12,352 nt of DNA from Burkholderiales bacterium. Its GTDB lineage: Bacteria; Pseudomonadota; Gammaproteobacteria; Burkholderiales; Burkholderiaceae_F. Position 1 is the first letter of the stretch. Each line of letters starts with the position of its first letter. This document shows, one piece after another, positions 6,240 to 12,352 of this stretch. The stretch is from contig JAJPXW010000376.1 in NCBI GenBank assembly GCA_021205255.1, positions 1 through 12,352 of the forward strand. The letters run 5' to 3'. Below the pieces are notes generated by a model. It was not told where the DNA came from, did not search any database, and was given only the letters and a program-made list of their open reading frames with translations. The translations under genes were made by a program, and so were the position numbers.

Positions 6240-7595
6240 ATGAATGTAGTTGTTTTGGCCGCTGGTGAAGGTAAGCGGATGCACTCGAACGTGCCTAAAG
6301 TTTTACAACACCTCGGAGGCCGTCCACTTCTAAGATGGGTTCTTGACGCGACCAATCAACTGGAAAAGTCTGGCAAGACAGTAGTGGTTGTCGGCCATGG
6401 CGCCGAACAGGTTAAAGAGGCTTTTAAGGACGAAGATGTCTGCTATGCCCATCAAAAGGAACAAAAGGGTACGGCCCATGCCGTTATTCAGGCACTAGAA
6501 CATTTAAAGCCTGACGAATCAGTCCTAGTCCTCTATGGCGATGTTCCTCTCGTTAATCCTGAAACCCTTAAGTCTCTTATTGAAGAGGCAGGTGAGGACG
6601 TAGGCGTCTTAACGGTTGACCTCGAGAATCCTGAAGGATATGGAAGAATTCTCCGGGAGGATGGGAAAGTCGTTGGAATTGTCGAAGACAAGGATGCTAG
6701 CGATGACCAGAAAAAAATTAAGGAAATCAATACTGGCATCATGGTACTGCCGTCGGCCAAACTCAAAGATTGGCTTTCTGAAGTCGAGTGCAACAACAGC
6801 CAACATGAATATTACCTTACTGATCTCATTTCCATGGCTGTCAGGGACAACGTTCCTGTAAAAAGCGTCAAGGCTAGTGATAGATGGGAGGCTGAAGGAG
6901 TGAATGACAGAATTCAACAAAACGCTCTGGAAAGGGCGTTGCAAGTAAAGCTTGCAGAGGACCTTTTACGACAAGGCGTGCGGCTAGCCGATAAAAACCG
7001 CATTGATATCCGGGGAAAGCTCGAATGTGGCAAGGATGTCTTTATTGATGTGGGATGCGTATTCGAGGGCAACGTCACGTTAGGCAATAACGTTTCAGTT
7101 GGTCCTTATAGCATTCTCAAGGATTCTTCGATAGGAAATGGCACAAGAATCGACGCTTTTTGCCATATCGTAGAAGCCAAGGTTGGCCAAGACGCCATCA
7201 TTGGACCATACGCTAGATTACGTCCGCAAGCTGAACTTTCAGACAATGTCCATATCGGCAACTTTGTTGAAGTCAAGAAAAGTACGATTGGAAAAGCAAG
7301 TAAAGTCAATCACCTCACCTACATCGGTGACTGTACAATGGGTTCAGGAGTCAACATTGGAGCCGGAACCATTACTTGCAACTACGATGGAGCTAATAAA
7401 CATCAAACCGTTATCGGTGATGATTGCTTTATCGGCAGTGGAACCCAACTAGTTGCGCCGGTTACTGTTGGCAAAGGGGCTACGGTCGGAGCTGGAACAA
7501 CCGTCACTAAGAAGGTTCCAGATGGCACACTAATGATTCGTAGAGCAAAGGATCTGGTAATTCCGGCATGGAAACGCCCCGTTAAGCAGAAGTAA
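6240..7595 (+). CDS. glmU: Bifunctional GlcNAc-1-phosphate uridyltransferase / glucosamine-1-phosphate acetyltransferase
   Basis: GlmU carries out the last two steps to UDP-N-acetylglucosamine: it acetylates glucosamine-1-phosphate with acetyl-CoA, then joins it to UMP from UTP. It works in the cytoplasm and feeds peptidoglycan and lipopolysaccharide synthesis. At 451 residues it is full length (E. coli 456). The N-terminal uridyltransferase shows LAAGEGKRMHSNVPKVL (6-22, with Lys20 matching E. coli Lys25), the metal-site segment LYGDVPL, and INTGIM. The C-terminal half is a left-handed beta-helix of hexapeptide repeats with HLTYIGD (catalytic His358, Tyr361) and GAGTITCNYDG (374-384). The start is the only sensible ATG; AGAAGG lies about 12 bases upstream, inside the end of the symporter gene. 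The glmS ribosome site overlaps its stop codon, so translational coupling is likely. Confidence 0.97.
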   Translation: MNVVVLAAGEGKRMHSNVPKVLQHLGGRPLLRWVLDATNQLEKSGKTVVVVGHGAEQVKEAFKDEDVCYAHQKEQKGTAHAVIQALEHLKPDESVLVLYGDVPLVNPETLKSLIEEAGEDVGVLTVDLENPEGYGRILREDGKVVGIVEDKDASDDQKKIKEINTGIMVLPSAKLKDWLSEVECNNSQHEYYLTDLISMAVRDNVPVKSVKASDRWEAEGVNDRIQQNALERALQVKLAEDLLRQGVRLADKNRIDIRGKLECGKDVFIDVGCVFEGNVTLGNNVSVGPYSILKDSSIGNGTRIDAFCHIVEAKVGQDAIIGPYARLRPQAELSDNVHIGNFVEVKKSTIGKASKVNHLTYIGDCTMGSGVNIGAGTITCNYDGANKHQTVIGDDCFIGSGTQLVAPVTVGKGATVGAGTTVTKKVPDGTLMIRRAKDLVIPAWKRPVKQK

Positions 7596-7609
7596 AGGAG
7601 CAATTAGTT

Positions 7610-9433
7610 ATGTGCGGGATCGTGGCTGGATGCAGCTTTAGGGATATTGTGCCAATTCTGACTGAAGGCCTTAGAAGACTTGAGTACCGCGGTTACGATT
7701 CTTGCGGCATTGCAGTTGGCGATGATGGTGCCCTTAAAAGATGCCGTAGTGTAGATCGAGTGCATGCGTTAATTGAACAGACGCAAAAGGAGAATCTAAA
7801 GGGCAAGACCGGCATCGCACATACTCGCTGGGCAACCCATGGAGCACCGGAAATCTGCAATACCCATCCTCTTTTTTCTAATGACAAGATTGCCGTTGTC
7901 CACAACGGAATTATTGAAAACTACGAATCTCTCCGCGATGAGCTAAAGGCAAAAGGATATGTATTTGCTAGCCAAACGGATACTGAAGTCATAGCGCATT
8001 TAATTCACAGCCTTTATGAAGGAGACCTTGGCGAAGCGACTAAAAAAGCCACTCTACGATTAAAAGGCGCTTTTGCTTTTGCTGTTACCTCTAGCGACGA
8101 ACCAAACCGCATATGTGGCTCGCGTCTTGCGGCTCCAATGGTAGTAGCGCTTGGAGAAAATGAAAATTTCATTGCTTCCGACCCTCTTGCGTTAGCTGGA
8201 GTGACTGATCGCTACATCTATTTGGAAGATTCCGATATTGCTGATATCACGCCGACAACTTGCAAGATTTGGAAGAAAGAAGGTAATAAGTACGTACCAG
8301 CTGAACGGAAAGAAACACTAATCCATGAAATTTCTTCCGAAATTTCTCTAGGCGACTACAAGCATTTCATGCAGAAGGAAATTTTTGAGCAGCCAAGAGC
8401 AATCGCCGAAACTTTGGAAGGCGTGCAAGGAGTCTCTAGCAAGATGTTTGGCTTTGAGGCTCCTGAAATGTTTAGACGTCTAAAAAATGTTTTAATCATT
8501 GCCTGTGGGACGAGCTATTACGCCGGACTTGTAGGACGCTACTGGTTGGAAGCTGCAGGAATTCCATGTGAAGTGGAAATTGCGAGCGAATACCGCTATC
8601 GCAAGTCGGTTGCTGATCCTGATACTTTAGTTTTAACCATTTCCCAGTCCGGAGAAACAGCCGATACGTTAGCCGCATTGCGACATGCCAAGGACCTTGG
8701 CATGGATATGACAATGACGATCTGCAATGTAGCAACTAGTTCCATGGTTAAAGAAACTAAGGCTCACTACATCACTAGGGCCGGAGTGGAAATTGGCGTT
8801 GCCTCTACAAAAGCTTTCACAACTCAGCTGGCCTCTTTATATCTTCTAATGCTGGCTATTAACAAAGAGAAAGGTCGACTTACTAAAGAAGAGGAAGAGA
8901 AAGCCATTAGGGATTTGCGTCATTTGCCGGAAGCCATGCTGGACGTCTTAAAGAAGGAAGACGAAATCAAGCTATGGGCAGAAGACTTTAGCAGCAAGAA
9001 CAACGCGCTCTTTCTTGGCCGTGGCGTCCATTACCCAATTGCTCTTGAAGGGGCTCTTAAACTTAAGGAAATTAGCTACATCCATGCCGAAGGCTATCCT
9101 GCTGGAGAACTCAAGCACGGTCCGCTTGCCCTTGTTGACCAGACTATTCCTGTAGTGACTGTGGCGCCAAATGACGAACTCATTGAAAAGCTCAAGAGCA
9201 ATATGCAGGAAGTTCGCGCTAGGAAGGGTGTGCTGTACGTTTTTGCAGATGCCGATTCCAAAGTTGAACCAGCTGATGGCATCAACGTCATCAAGATGCC
9301 AGAAAATTACGGAGATTTGTCTCCTGTGTTGCATGTCTTGCCACTGCAGCTTCTGGCCTACCATACTGCAGTTTTACGTGGAACGGATGTAGATAAGCCT
9401 CGGAATCTGGCAAAGAGCGTGACAGTGGAATGA
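7610..9433 (+). CDS. glmS: Glutamine-fructose-6-phosphate aminotransferase (isomerising)
   Basis: GlmS makes glucosamine-6-phosphate from fructose-6-phosphate and glutamine, the first committed step of amino-sugar synthesis, in the cytoplasm as a dimer. The protein has 607 residues (E. coli 609). The N-terminal glutaminase begins MCGIV, with Cys2 as the nucleophile exposed after Met removal, and has RRLEYRGYDS, HTRWATHG, HNGIIEN and TDTEVIAHL. Two SIS sugar-phosphate domains follow: ACGTS (298-302), SQSGETADT (from 345) and STKAFTTQ in the first, LGRG, ALKLKEISYIHAE and GELKHGPLAL in the second. It ends with the catalytic-lysine tail LAKSVTVE (Lys602). The start is fixed by the Cys2 rule and by AAAGGAG (7594-7600) nine bases upstream, which overlaps the glmU stop. 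No glmS ribozyme lies upstream; the 14-base gap leaves no room for one. Confidence 0.98.
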   Translation: MCGIVAGCSFRDIVPILTEGLRRLEYRGYDSCGIAVGDDGALKRCRSVDRVHALIEQTQKENLKGKTGIAHTRWATHGAPEICNTHPLFSNDKIAVVHNGIIENYESLRDELKAKGYVFASQTDTEVIAHLIHSLYEGDLGEATKKATLRLKGAFAFAVTSSDEPNRICGSRLAAPMVVALGENENFIASDPLALAGVTDRYIYLEDSDIADITPTTCKIWKKEGNKYVPAERKETLIHEISSEISLGDYKHFMQKEIFEQPRAIAETLEGVQGVSSKMFGFEAPEMFRRLKNVLIIACGTSYYAGLVGRYWLEAAGIPCEVEIASEYRYRKSVADPDTLVLTISQSGETADTLAALRHAKDLGMDMTMTICNVATSSMVKETKAHYITRAGVEIGVASTKAFTTQLASLYLLMLAINKEKGRLTKEEEEKAIRDLRHLPEAMLDVLKKEDEIKLWAEDFSSKNNALFLGRGVHYPIALEGALKLKEISYIHAEGYPAGELKHGPLALVDQTIPVVTVAPNDELIEKLKSNMQEVRARKGVLYVFADADSKVEPADGINVIKMPENYGDLSPVLHVLPLQLLAYHTAVLRGTDVDKPRNLAKSVTVE

Positions 9434-9645
9434 TTAAATTTCCGAGTTTCTGGACATAAATAGCAGTTAAGGTTTGGGAACCAAGAGGGCTTGAAAAGAC
9501 TCCTTAAATCGAAAAGTCGAGTTGTTTGTCACTATCTGCTTTGAAAATGAACACTTACGCCAATAACTCAATGCGATGTAACGATTTTTGATCTTATTCT
9601 GTATGGTAACTAACGTATTATCTATAAAAATAAACTATATCTAGT
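9434..9645 (+). other. Gene-free region after glmS
   Basis: No gene or known RNA is visible. It is AT-rich, especially 9590-9645. With the terminator that follows, it separates the glmS unit from the convergent phzF-like gene. Confidence 0.5.
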
Positions 9646-9690
9646 GGTCGGATTGCCCCAGAGCTTTTAATCCGACCTTCCTTCTCCCTT
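9646..9690 (+). terminator. Intrinsic terminator of the symporter-glmU-glmS unit
   Basis: GGTCGGATT (9646-9654) and AATCCGACC (9669-9677) form a perfect 9-bp stem with a 14-base loop. A pyrimidine-rich, T-containing tail follows on the plus strand. It lies 212 bases beyond the glmS stop, so the transcript has a long 3' end, or this hairpin protects it. The minus strand lacks a T-run after the stem. Confidence 0.65.
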
Positions 9691-9756
9691 TGTCTCCAAT
9701 TCCAATTCCTATCTATTTCACAACATGCGCATTTGTCCTAGCTACTGAATAGGACC

Positions 9757-10560
9757 TTACTTAGTCTTGGTCAATTCATCTGGGATAAAGAGCCTCGATT
9801 CGGCATAAAGGGAAGCCTTGCCAGCTATATAGACCCGGTCTCCTTTAGTTCGACAGGAGAGTATTCCTGTTCTCTTTGATGCTTGTAGAGCTACTAAATC
9901 GCTCTTATTTAATTTCTTAGACCATAAAGGAATGACGTGACAGTGGCCAGAGCCACATACTGGATCCTCTACTAGCCCTGGCTCAGGACCAAAGCTCCGA
10001 GTGACACAGTCATATTTTGTACCCTTGGCTGTTACATGGAGAAGTTCGCCATCAAGACTTTTAACTTTGTCTGGTTCTGGGTTTGCCTGCATTACTTCCG
10101 GAGTGTCCTCCATCACGCAAACTAAGTCCCGGCCTAGCCAAGCTTCGACTGGGCGGAAACCGATGGCTTTCTCCATTTCATCAGTCACTGGAACTTGGGT
10201 AAGAGCAAAGGAGGGTAAGTCAATGGCAATCATGTCTTCAACTCTTACAACGACAAGGGGACCGCTTTTGGTCTGAAAACGTATGCTTTGGCGATGTTGT
10301 TCCACGAAACGGAATAAAGCATAGGCGGCAGCAAGGGTACCATGGCCACAGATGTCGATTTCACCAGCGGGACTAAACCACCTAAGATGATATTGATGGT
10401 CTATCTCGACTACAAACGCCGTTTCCGACTGATTGTTCTCCTGAGCAATATTTTGCAGAAGAGTATCCGGTAGCCATTTTTGGAGAAAACAGACTGACGC
10501 AGGATTACCTTTAAATACTTGATCGGCAAATGCGTCTATCGTAAATTGAGATAATTCCAT
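9757..10560 (-). CDS. PhzF family isomerase/epimerase-like protein
   Basis: A cytoplasmic protein of 267 residues with the two-lobed diaminopimelate-epimerase fold of the PhzF family. Members isomerise or epimerise small molecules; PhzF itself acts in phenazine synthesis, but most relatives, including E. coli YddE, have no known substrate. Visible features are the N-terminal TIDAFADQVFKGNPASV (7-23), the catalytic glutamate Glu46 in QSETAFV, the loop GEIDICGHGTLAAAYAL (66-82) and the matching C-lobe loop EDPVCGSGHCH (198-208). These are all present, so it should be active. No phenazine genes are nearby, so a phenazine role is not supported. The start is backed by AGGAAAAG just upstream. It lies 129 bases downstream of the MarC gene on the same strand, with inverted repeats between them, so it may or may not share a transcript. 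Confidence 0.9.
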   Translation of the reverse strand: MELSQFTIDAFADQVFKGNPASVCFLQKWLPDTLLQNIAQENNQSETAFVVEIDHQYHLRWFSPAGEIDICGHGTLAAAYALFRFVEQHRQSIRFQTKSGPLVVVRVEDMIAIDLPSFALTQVPVTDEMEKAIGFRPVEAWLGRDLVCVMEDTPEVMQANPEPDKVKSLDGELLHVTAKGTKYDCVTRSFGPEPGLVEDPVCGSGHCHVIPLWSKKLNKSDLVALQASKRTGILSCRTKGDRVYIAGKASLYAESRLFIPDELTKTK

Positions 10561-10623
10561 CTTCTTTTCCTATTTCAATAACGGCTTGACAGCCTCGATA
10601 ATGGCTTATTCATACAAAAGTTA

Positions 10624-10647
10624 TAGCACTTCAAAAATGTGGTGCTA
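10624..10647 (-). other. Short inverted repeat in the gap between marC-like and phzF-like genes
   Basis: TAGCAC (10624-10629) and GTGCTA (10642-10647) form a perfect 6-bp stem with a 12-base loop. On the minus strand it is followed by a short T-run (CTTTTG). It may be a weak terminator after the MarC gene or a leader element of the phzF-like gene. Confidence 0.35.
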
Positions 10648-10657
10648 CTCAAAACTG

Positions 10658-10695
10658 TCCTGACTTGGATAGTTGCTTAAGAGATATAGTCAGGA
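10658..10695 (-). other. Inverted repeat at the end of the MarC gene
   Basis: TCCTGAC (10658-10664) and GTCAGGA (10689-10695) are perfectly complementary with a 24-base loop. The right arm overlaps the MarC stop codon. The loop is long and there is no clear T-run, so a terminator role is uncertain. Confidence 0.35.
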
Positions 10696-11337
10696 ACCAG
10701 CAATAAAGGTTCTAATTCCTGAAGCGATGAATTGCACGCCAATACAGATAAGCAAAAATCCCATTAACTTGGTAAGTACTTGAGTGCCGGAAGAGCCAAG
10801 GCGCGTAGAGATATAGTCGGCACTTCTTAATACGCCCCAGGTGACTAGGCAAGTTAGGACTATTGCGCCGCCAGTCATTACAAAAGCACCGACCATATCG
10901 ACTAGATCCGGAATCTCAACAATTTCAGTTGCAATACCAATCACGACCGCTATAGTTCCCGGTCCGCTAATTCCCGGCATAGCCAGTGGGAAAAATGAAT
11001 AGTCTTCCTTATTTCTACGGACAACAGGAGCGCCAAGCTGATCTCTACTTCCAAAAAGCATTTGGTAGCCGATTAAGCCTACGACGAAGCCACCGGCAAT
11101 TCTTAGCGCACCATAGGAAATTCCAAAGAATATCAATAGCAAATTTCCTGCCGCTAGGCTGATGATCATGATGGCCGCCGCGTAATAGCATGCCCAGTTA
11201 GCCTGTTTTTTTCTTTCTCCTAAGGACATGCCCTGTGTCAGGCTAATGTAGAGAGGAATCTTAGAAACCGGATTTGTTATCACAATTAGGCTGATAAACC
11301 CGCCTACTAAATACTGCACAAATAATGTAGATAGCAT
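10690..11337 (-). CDS. MarC family integral membrane protein
   Basis: An inner-membrane protein of 215 residues with about six hydrophobic segments, the normal size for the MarC (UPF0056) family. Conserved stretches are TNPVSKIPLYISLTQG near the first membrane segment, GGFVVGLIGYQML, PLAMPGISGPGTIAVVIG in the middle and LLICIGVQFIASGI at the C-terminus. The function is unknown. The name comes from the multiple-antibiotic-resistance locus of E. coli, but MarC itself was not shown to give resistance, so none should be inferred. No good ribosome site precedes the ATG at 11337, and no better start is visible within the conserved N-terminus. It lies 74 bases downstream of the decayed TetR gene on the same strand; whether it was under that regulator cannot be told. 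Confidence 0.9.
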   Translation of the reverse strand: MLSTLFVQYLVGGFISLIVITNPVSKIPLYISLTQGMSLGERKKQANWACYYAAAIMIISLAAGNLLLIFFGISYGALRIAGGFVVGLIGYQMLFGSRDQLGAPVVRRNKEDYSFFPLAMPGISGPGTIAVVIGIATEIVEIPDLVDMVGAFVMTGGAIVLTCLVTWGVLRSADYISTRLGSSGTQVLTKLMGFLLICIGVQFIASGIRTFIAGS

Positions 11338-11411
11338 TAACTATATTGGTATTGGCTTATAAAGATCAGCTTAAAAATTTGTGGGAGGTTATCAAAGGCA
11401 GCTGGAAAGTG

Positions 11412-12131
11412 CTAGCTCGATTGACTTATTTGAGCCTTGATATAGAGCGTCATGATGGCCGCACATTCCTTAACTTCCCGCTTTATTTGCAATTCGTCAG
11501 GGTGAAATTTGGGGTCGCAAAGCGCATGCTGGAAAAGATTGGCTTTCAGGGATTCGACGTAATACAAGCAGAGTTATTTTAATCTTTCAAAAGGAAGGTT
11601 AATCTGGTTCTCTAAAACTTTAGCAAAGCAGAGGTAAGTGAGCTAAACGCTATTTTCGTAAGCCCATTCGCTAATTTGCGGAAATCTAGCGGCTTCTGAA
11701 TAAATCAGTCTTGTCAAAGCCACCACACGTGGCTTCAACATATCTCGAAGATAGATCTCGCCAAACACGACCATTTCTTCTTCCCACGGACGTTTTGGAT
11801 CATAGACCTTGGTGTATTCCTCGTAGACCTCGAGAACTAGATTCTCCACAGCTGCTTTAAATAACCCTAGCTTTGAACCATAAGCGGCGTAAATCGTCGA
11901 ACGTGATCCGCCAGAAACTTCAATTATTTTGCCAATAGTGGTTCCTGAATAACCATACTTCACAAATGCCTCTATGGCACTCTGGAGAATAGCCTTCTCC
12001 CTGCGCTGCCCCTTAGTAAGTTTCTCAGGCACTTTTTCGGTATGTTCGGTATGTTCGGTAGGTTCGTTGGAACTCATCTTTAGCTTTTGTATTAGTGGAT
12101 TTTCTAATTCTAAGGACTCGCCTTCTTGCAT
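11412..12131 (-). pseudogene. TetR/AcrR-family regulator broken by two in-frame stop codons
   Basis: The first 162 codons give a TetR regulator: an N-terminal extension, then the DNA-binding helix-turn-helix (about 43-96; TTIGKIIEVSGGSRSTIYAAYGSK) and the start of the ligand domain, ending LTRLIYSEAARFPQISEWAY-ENSV. A TAG follows (11643-11645). Reading on in the same frame gives 22 codons including KVLENQINLPFERLK, a TAA (11574-11576), then 53 codons with SLKANLFQHAL and REVKECAAIMTLYIKA, and a TAG at 11412-11414. These match, without gaps, the expected last helices of the AefR-like C-terminal domain, and the total of about 238 codons suits the family. I infer decay by two nonsense mutations with no frameshift. 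The shortened product would keep its DNA-binding domain but lack dimer helices. The real start may be Met19 (12077), since TATAG precedes the first ATG and no ribosome site does. Confidence 0.7.
12038..12064 (-). repeat. Three 9-bp tandem repeats inside the TetR gene
   Basis: CGGTATGTT at 12038-12046 and 12047-12055, then CGGTAGGTT at 12056-12064. On the minus strand they encode the run PTEHTEHTE in the N-terminal linker before the DNA-binding domain. The in-frame 9-bp unit fits replication slippage. Confidence 0.85.
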
Positions 12132-12160
12132 CTATAGTTTGAATGAAAAAAGGCGCAATT
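12132..12160 (-). promoter_or_regulatory. Possible promoter of the TetR gene
   Basis: On the minus strand TTGCGC is followed after 16 bases by TATAGA, whose last base is the first base of the ATG at 12131. Transcription would then start inside the annotated N-terminus, which favours the downstream start Met19. The -35 match is poor, so this is only a suggestion. Confidence 0.3.
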
Positions 12161-12262
12161 CTTACACAATCCAGGAGCTACTTTCAGGAATTAGTGTTGC
12201 AGACCGTTAAATTTGCAGGAAATTGTAAGGAATCTAATACTTTCTGTCACTTAACGTCATTT

Positions 12263-12312
12263 CTTATGAATTTTACTTATTAACTTATGAAACACAGGAC
12301 TGTTAACTTATG
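12263..12312. promoter_or_regulatory. Three CTTATG direct repeats upstream of the TetR gene
   Basis: CTTATG occurs at 12263-12268, 12284-12289 and 12307-12312, 21 and 23 bases apart. The last two are part of the identical ten-mer TTAACTTATG (12280-12289 and 12303-12312). The spacing of about two helical turns places them on one face of the DNA, as in regulator binding sites. No gene is visible from 12132 to the end. Confidence 0.35.
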
Positions 12313-12352
12313 TCGTTAGTTTGCTTCTGTTGAATTTTGCATACTCTAGGAA

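Noticed and set aside
7596..7609. glmS ribozyme upstream of glmS
   Set aside because: The gap between glmU and glmS is only 14 bases and the sequence lacks any ribozyme core.
9757..10560. Phenazine biosynthesis locus suggested by the PhzF relative
   Set aside because: No other phenazine genes are present; PhzF-family proteins are widespread with other or unknown roles.
11346..11582. Plus-strand open frame of 78 codons with a TTG start
   Set aside because: It is antisense to the continuing TetR C-terminal frame, has no ribosome site, and overlaps the usual coding space of the broken regulator. The TetR-like helices on the minus strand explain the openness better.
11574..11645. Stop-codon readthrough or codon reassignment in the TetR gene
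   Set aside because: Both TAG and TAA would have to be read as sense, while other genes here end normally in TAA, TGA or TAG; simple gene decay is more likely.
12038..12064. CRISPR-like repeats
   Set aside because: The 9-bp units are directly adjacent with no spacers and code for protein in frame.

Overview
The window looks like a chromosomal segment of a betaproteobacterium (order Burkholderiales). The clearest sign is the order DUF971 gene, ubiE, Tim44-like gene, which is typical of that order. The fairly low GC content and gut-type gene set would suit a Sutterellaceae-like lineage, but that finer placement is inference.

Layout: (1) 3-485, the 3' end of a membrane-anchored protein with a long Pro/Ala tail. 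(2) 486-1279, almost 800 bases with no credible gene. Bases 512-834 carry nested long-range complementarity (12 bp and 10 bp perfect helices) and compact hairpins, one with a GNRA loop, which suggests an unrecognised structured RNA; strong hairpins follow. (3) 1280-3550, a DUF971 protein, the quinone methyltransferase UbiE/MenG and a secreted/membrane Tim44-like protein with its own good sigma-70 promoter. (4) 3842-4429, an unrecognised exported protein with two cysteines. (5) 4768-9433, a cluster of a sodium:solute symporter, glmU and glmS, read in one direction with 8 and 14 bases between genes and closed by a 9-bp-stem terminator. (6) 9757-11337 on the minus strand, a PhzF-family protein and a MarC-family membrane protein. 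(7) 11412-12131 on the minus strand, a TetR-family regulator whose reading frame is broken by two in-frame stops (TAG, then TAA), with a recognisable C-terminal domain continuing in the same frame. (8) 12132-12352, an upstream region with three CTTATG repeats about two helical turns apart.

Functionally, GlmS makes glucosamine-6-phosphate and GlmU makes UDP-N-acetylglucosamine, the precursor of peptidoglycan and lipopolysaccharide. The symporter is co-directional with them and probably co-transcribed; its substrate cannot be read from the sequence. UbiE serves respiratory quinone synthesis. In related bacteria ubiJ and ubiB often lie beyond the Tim44-like gene, but here they do not follow.

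The two observations most worth a second look are the unassigned structured RNA at 512-834 and the decayed TetR gene. The rest is mostly ordinary housekeeping sequence.
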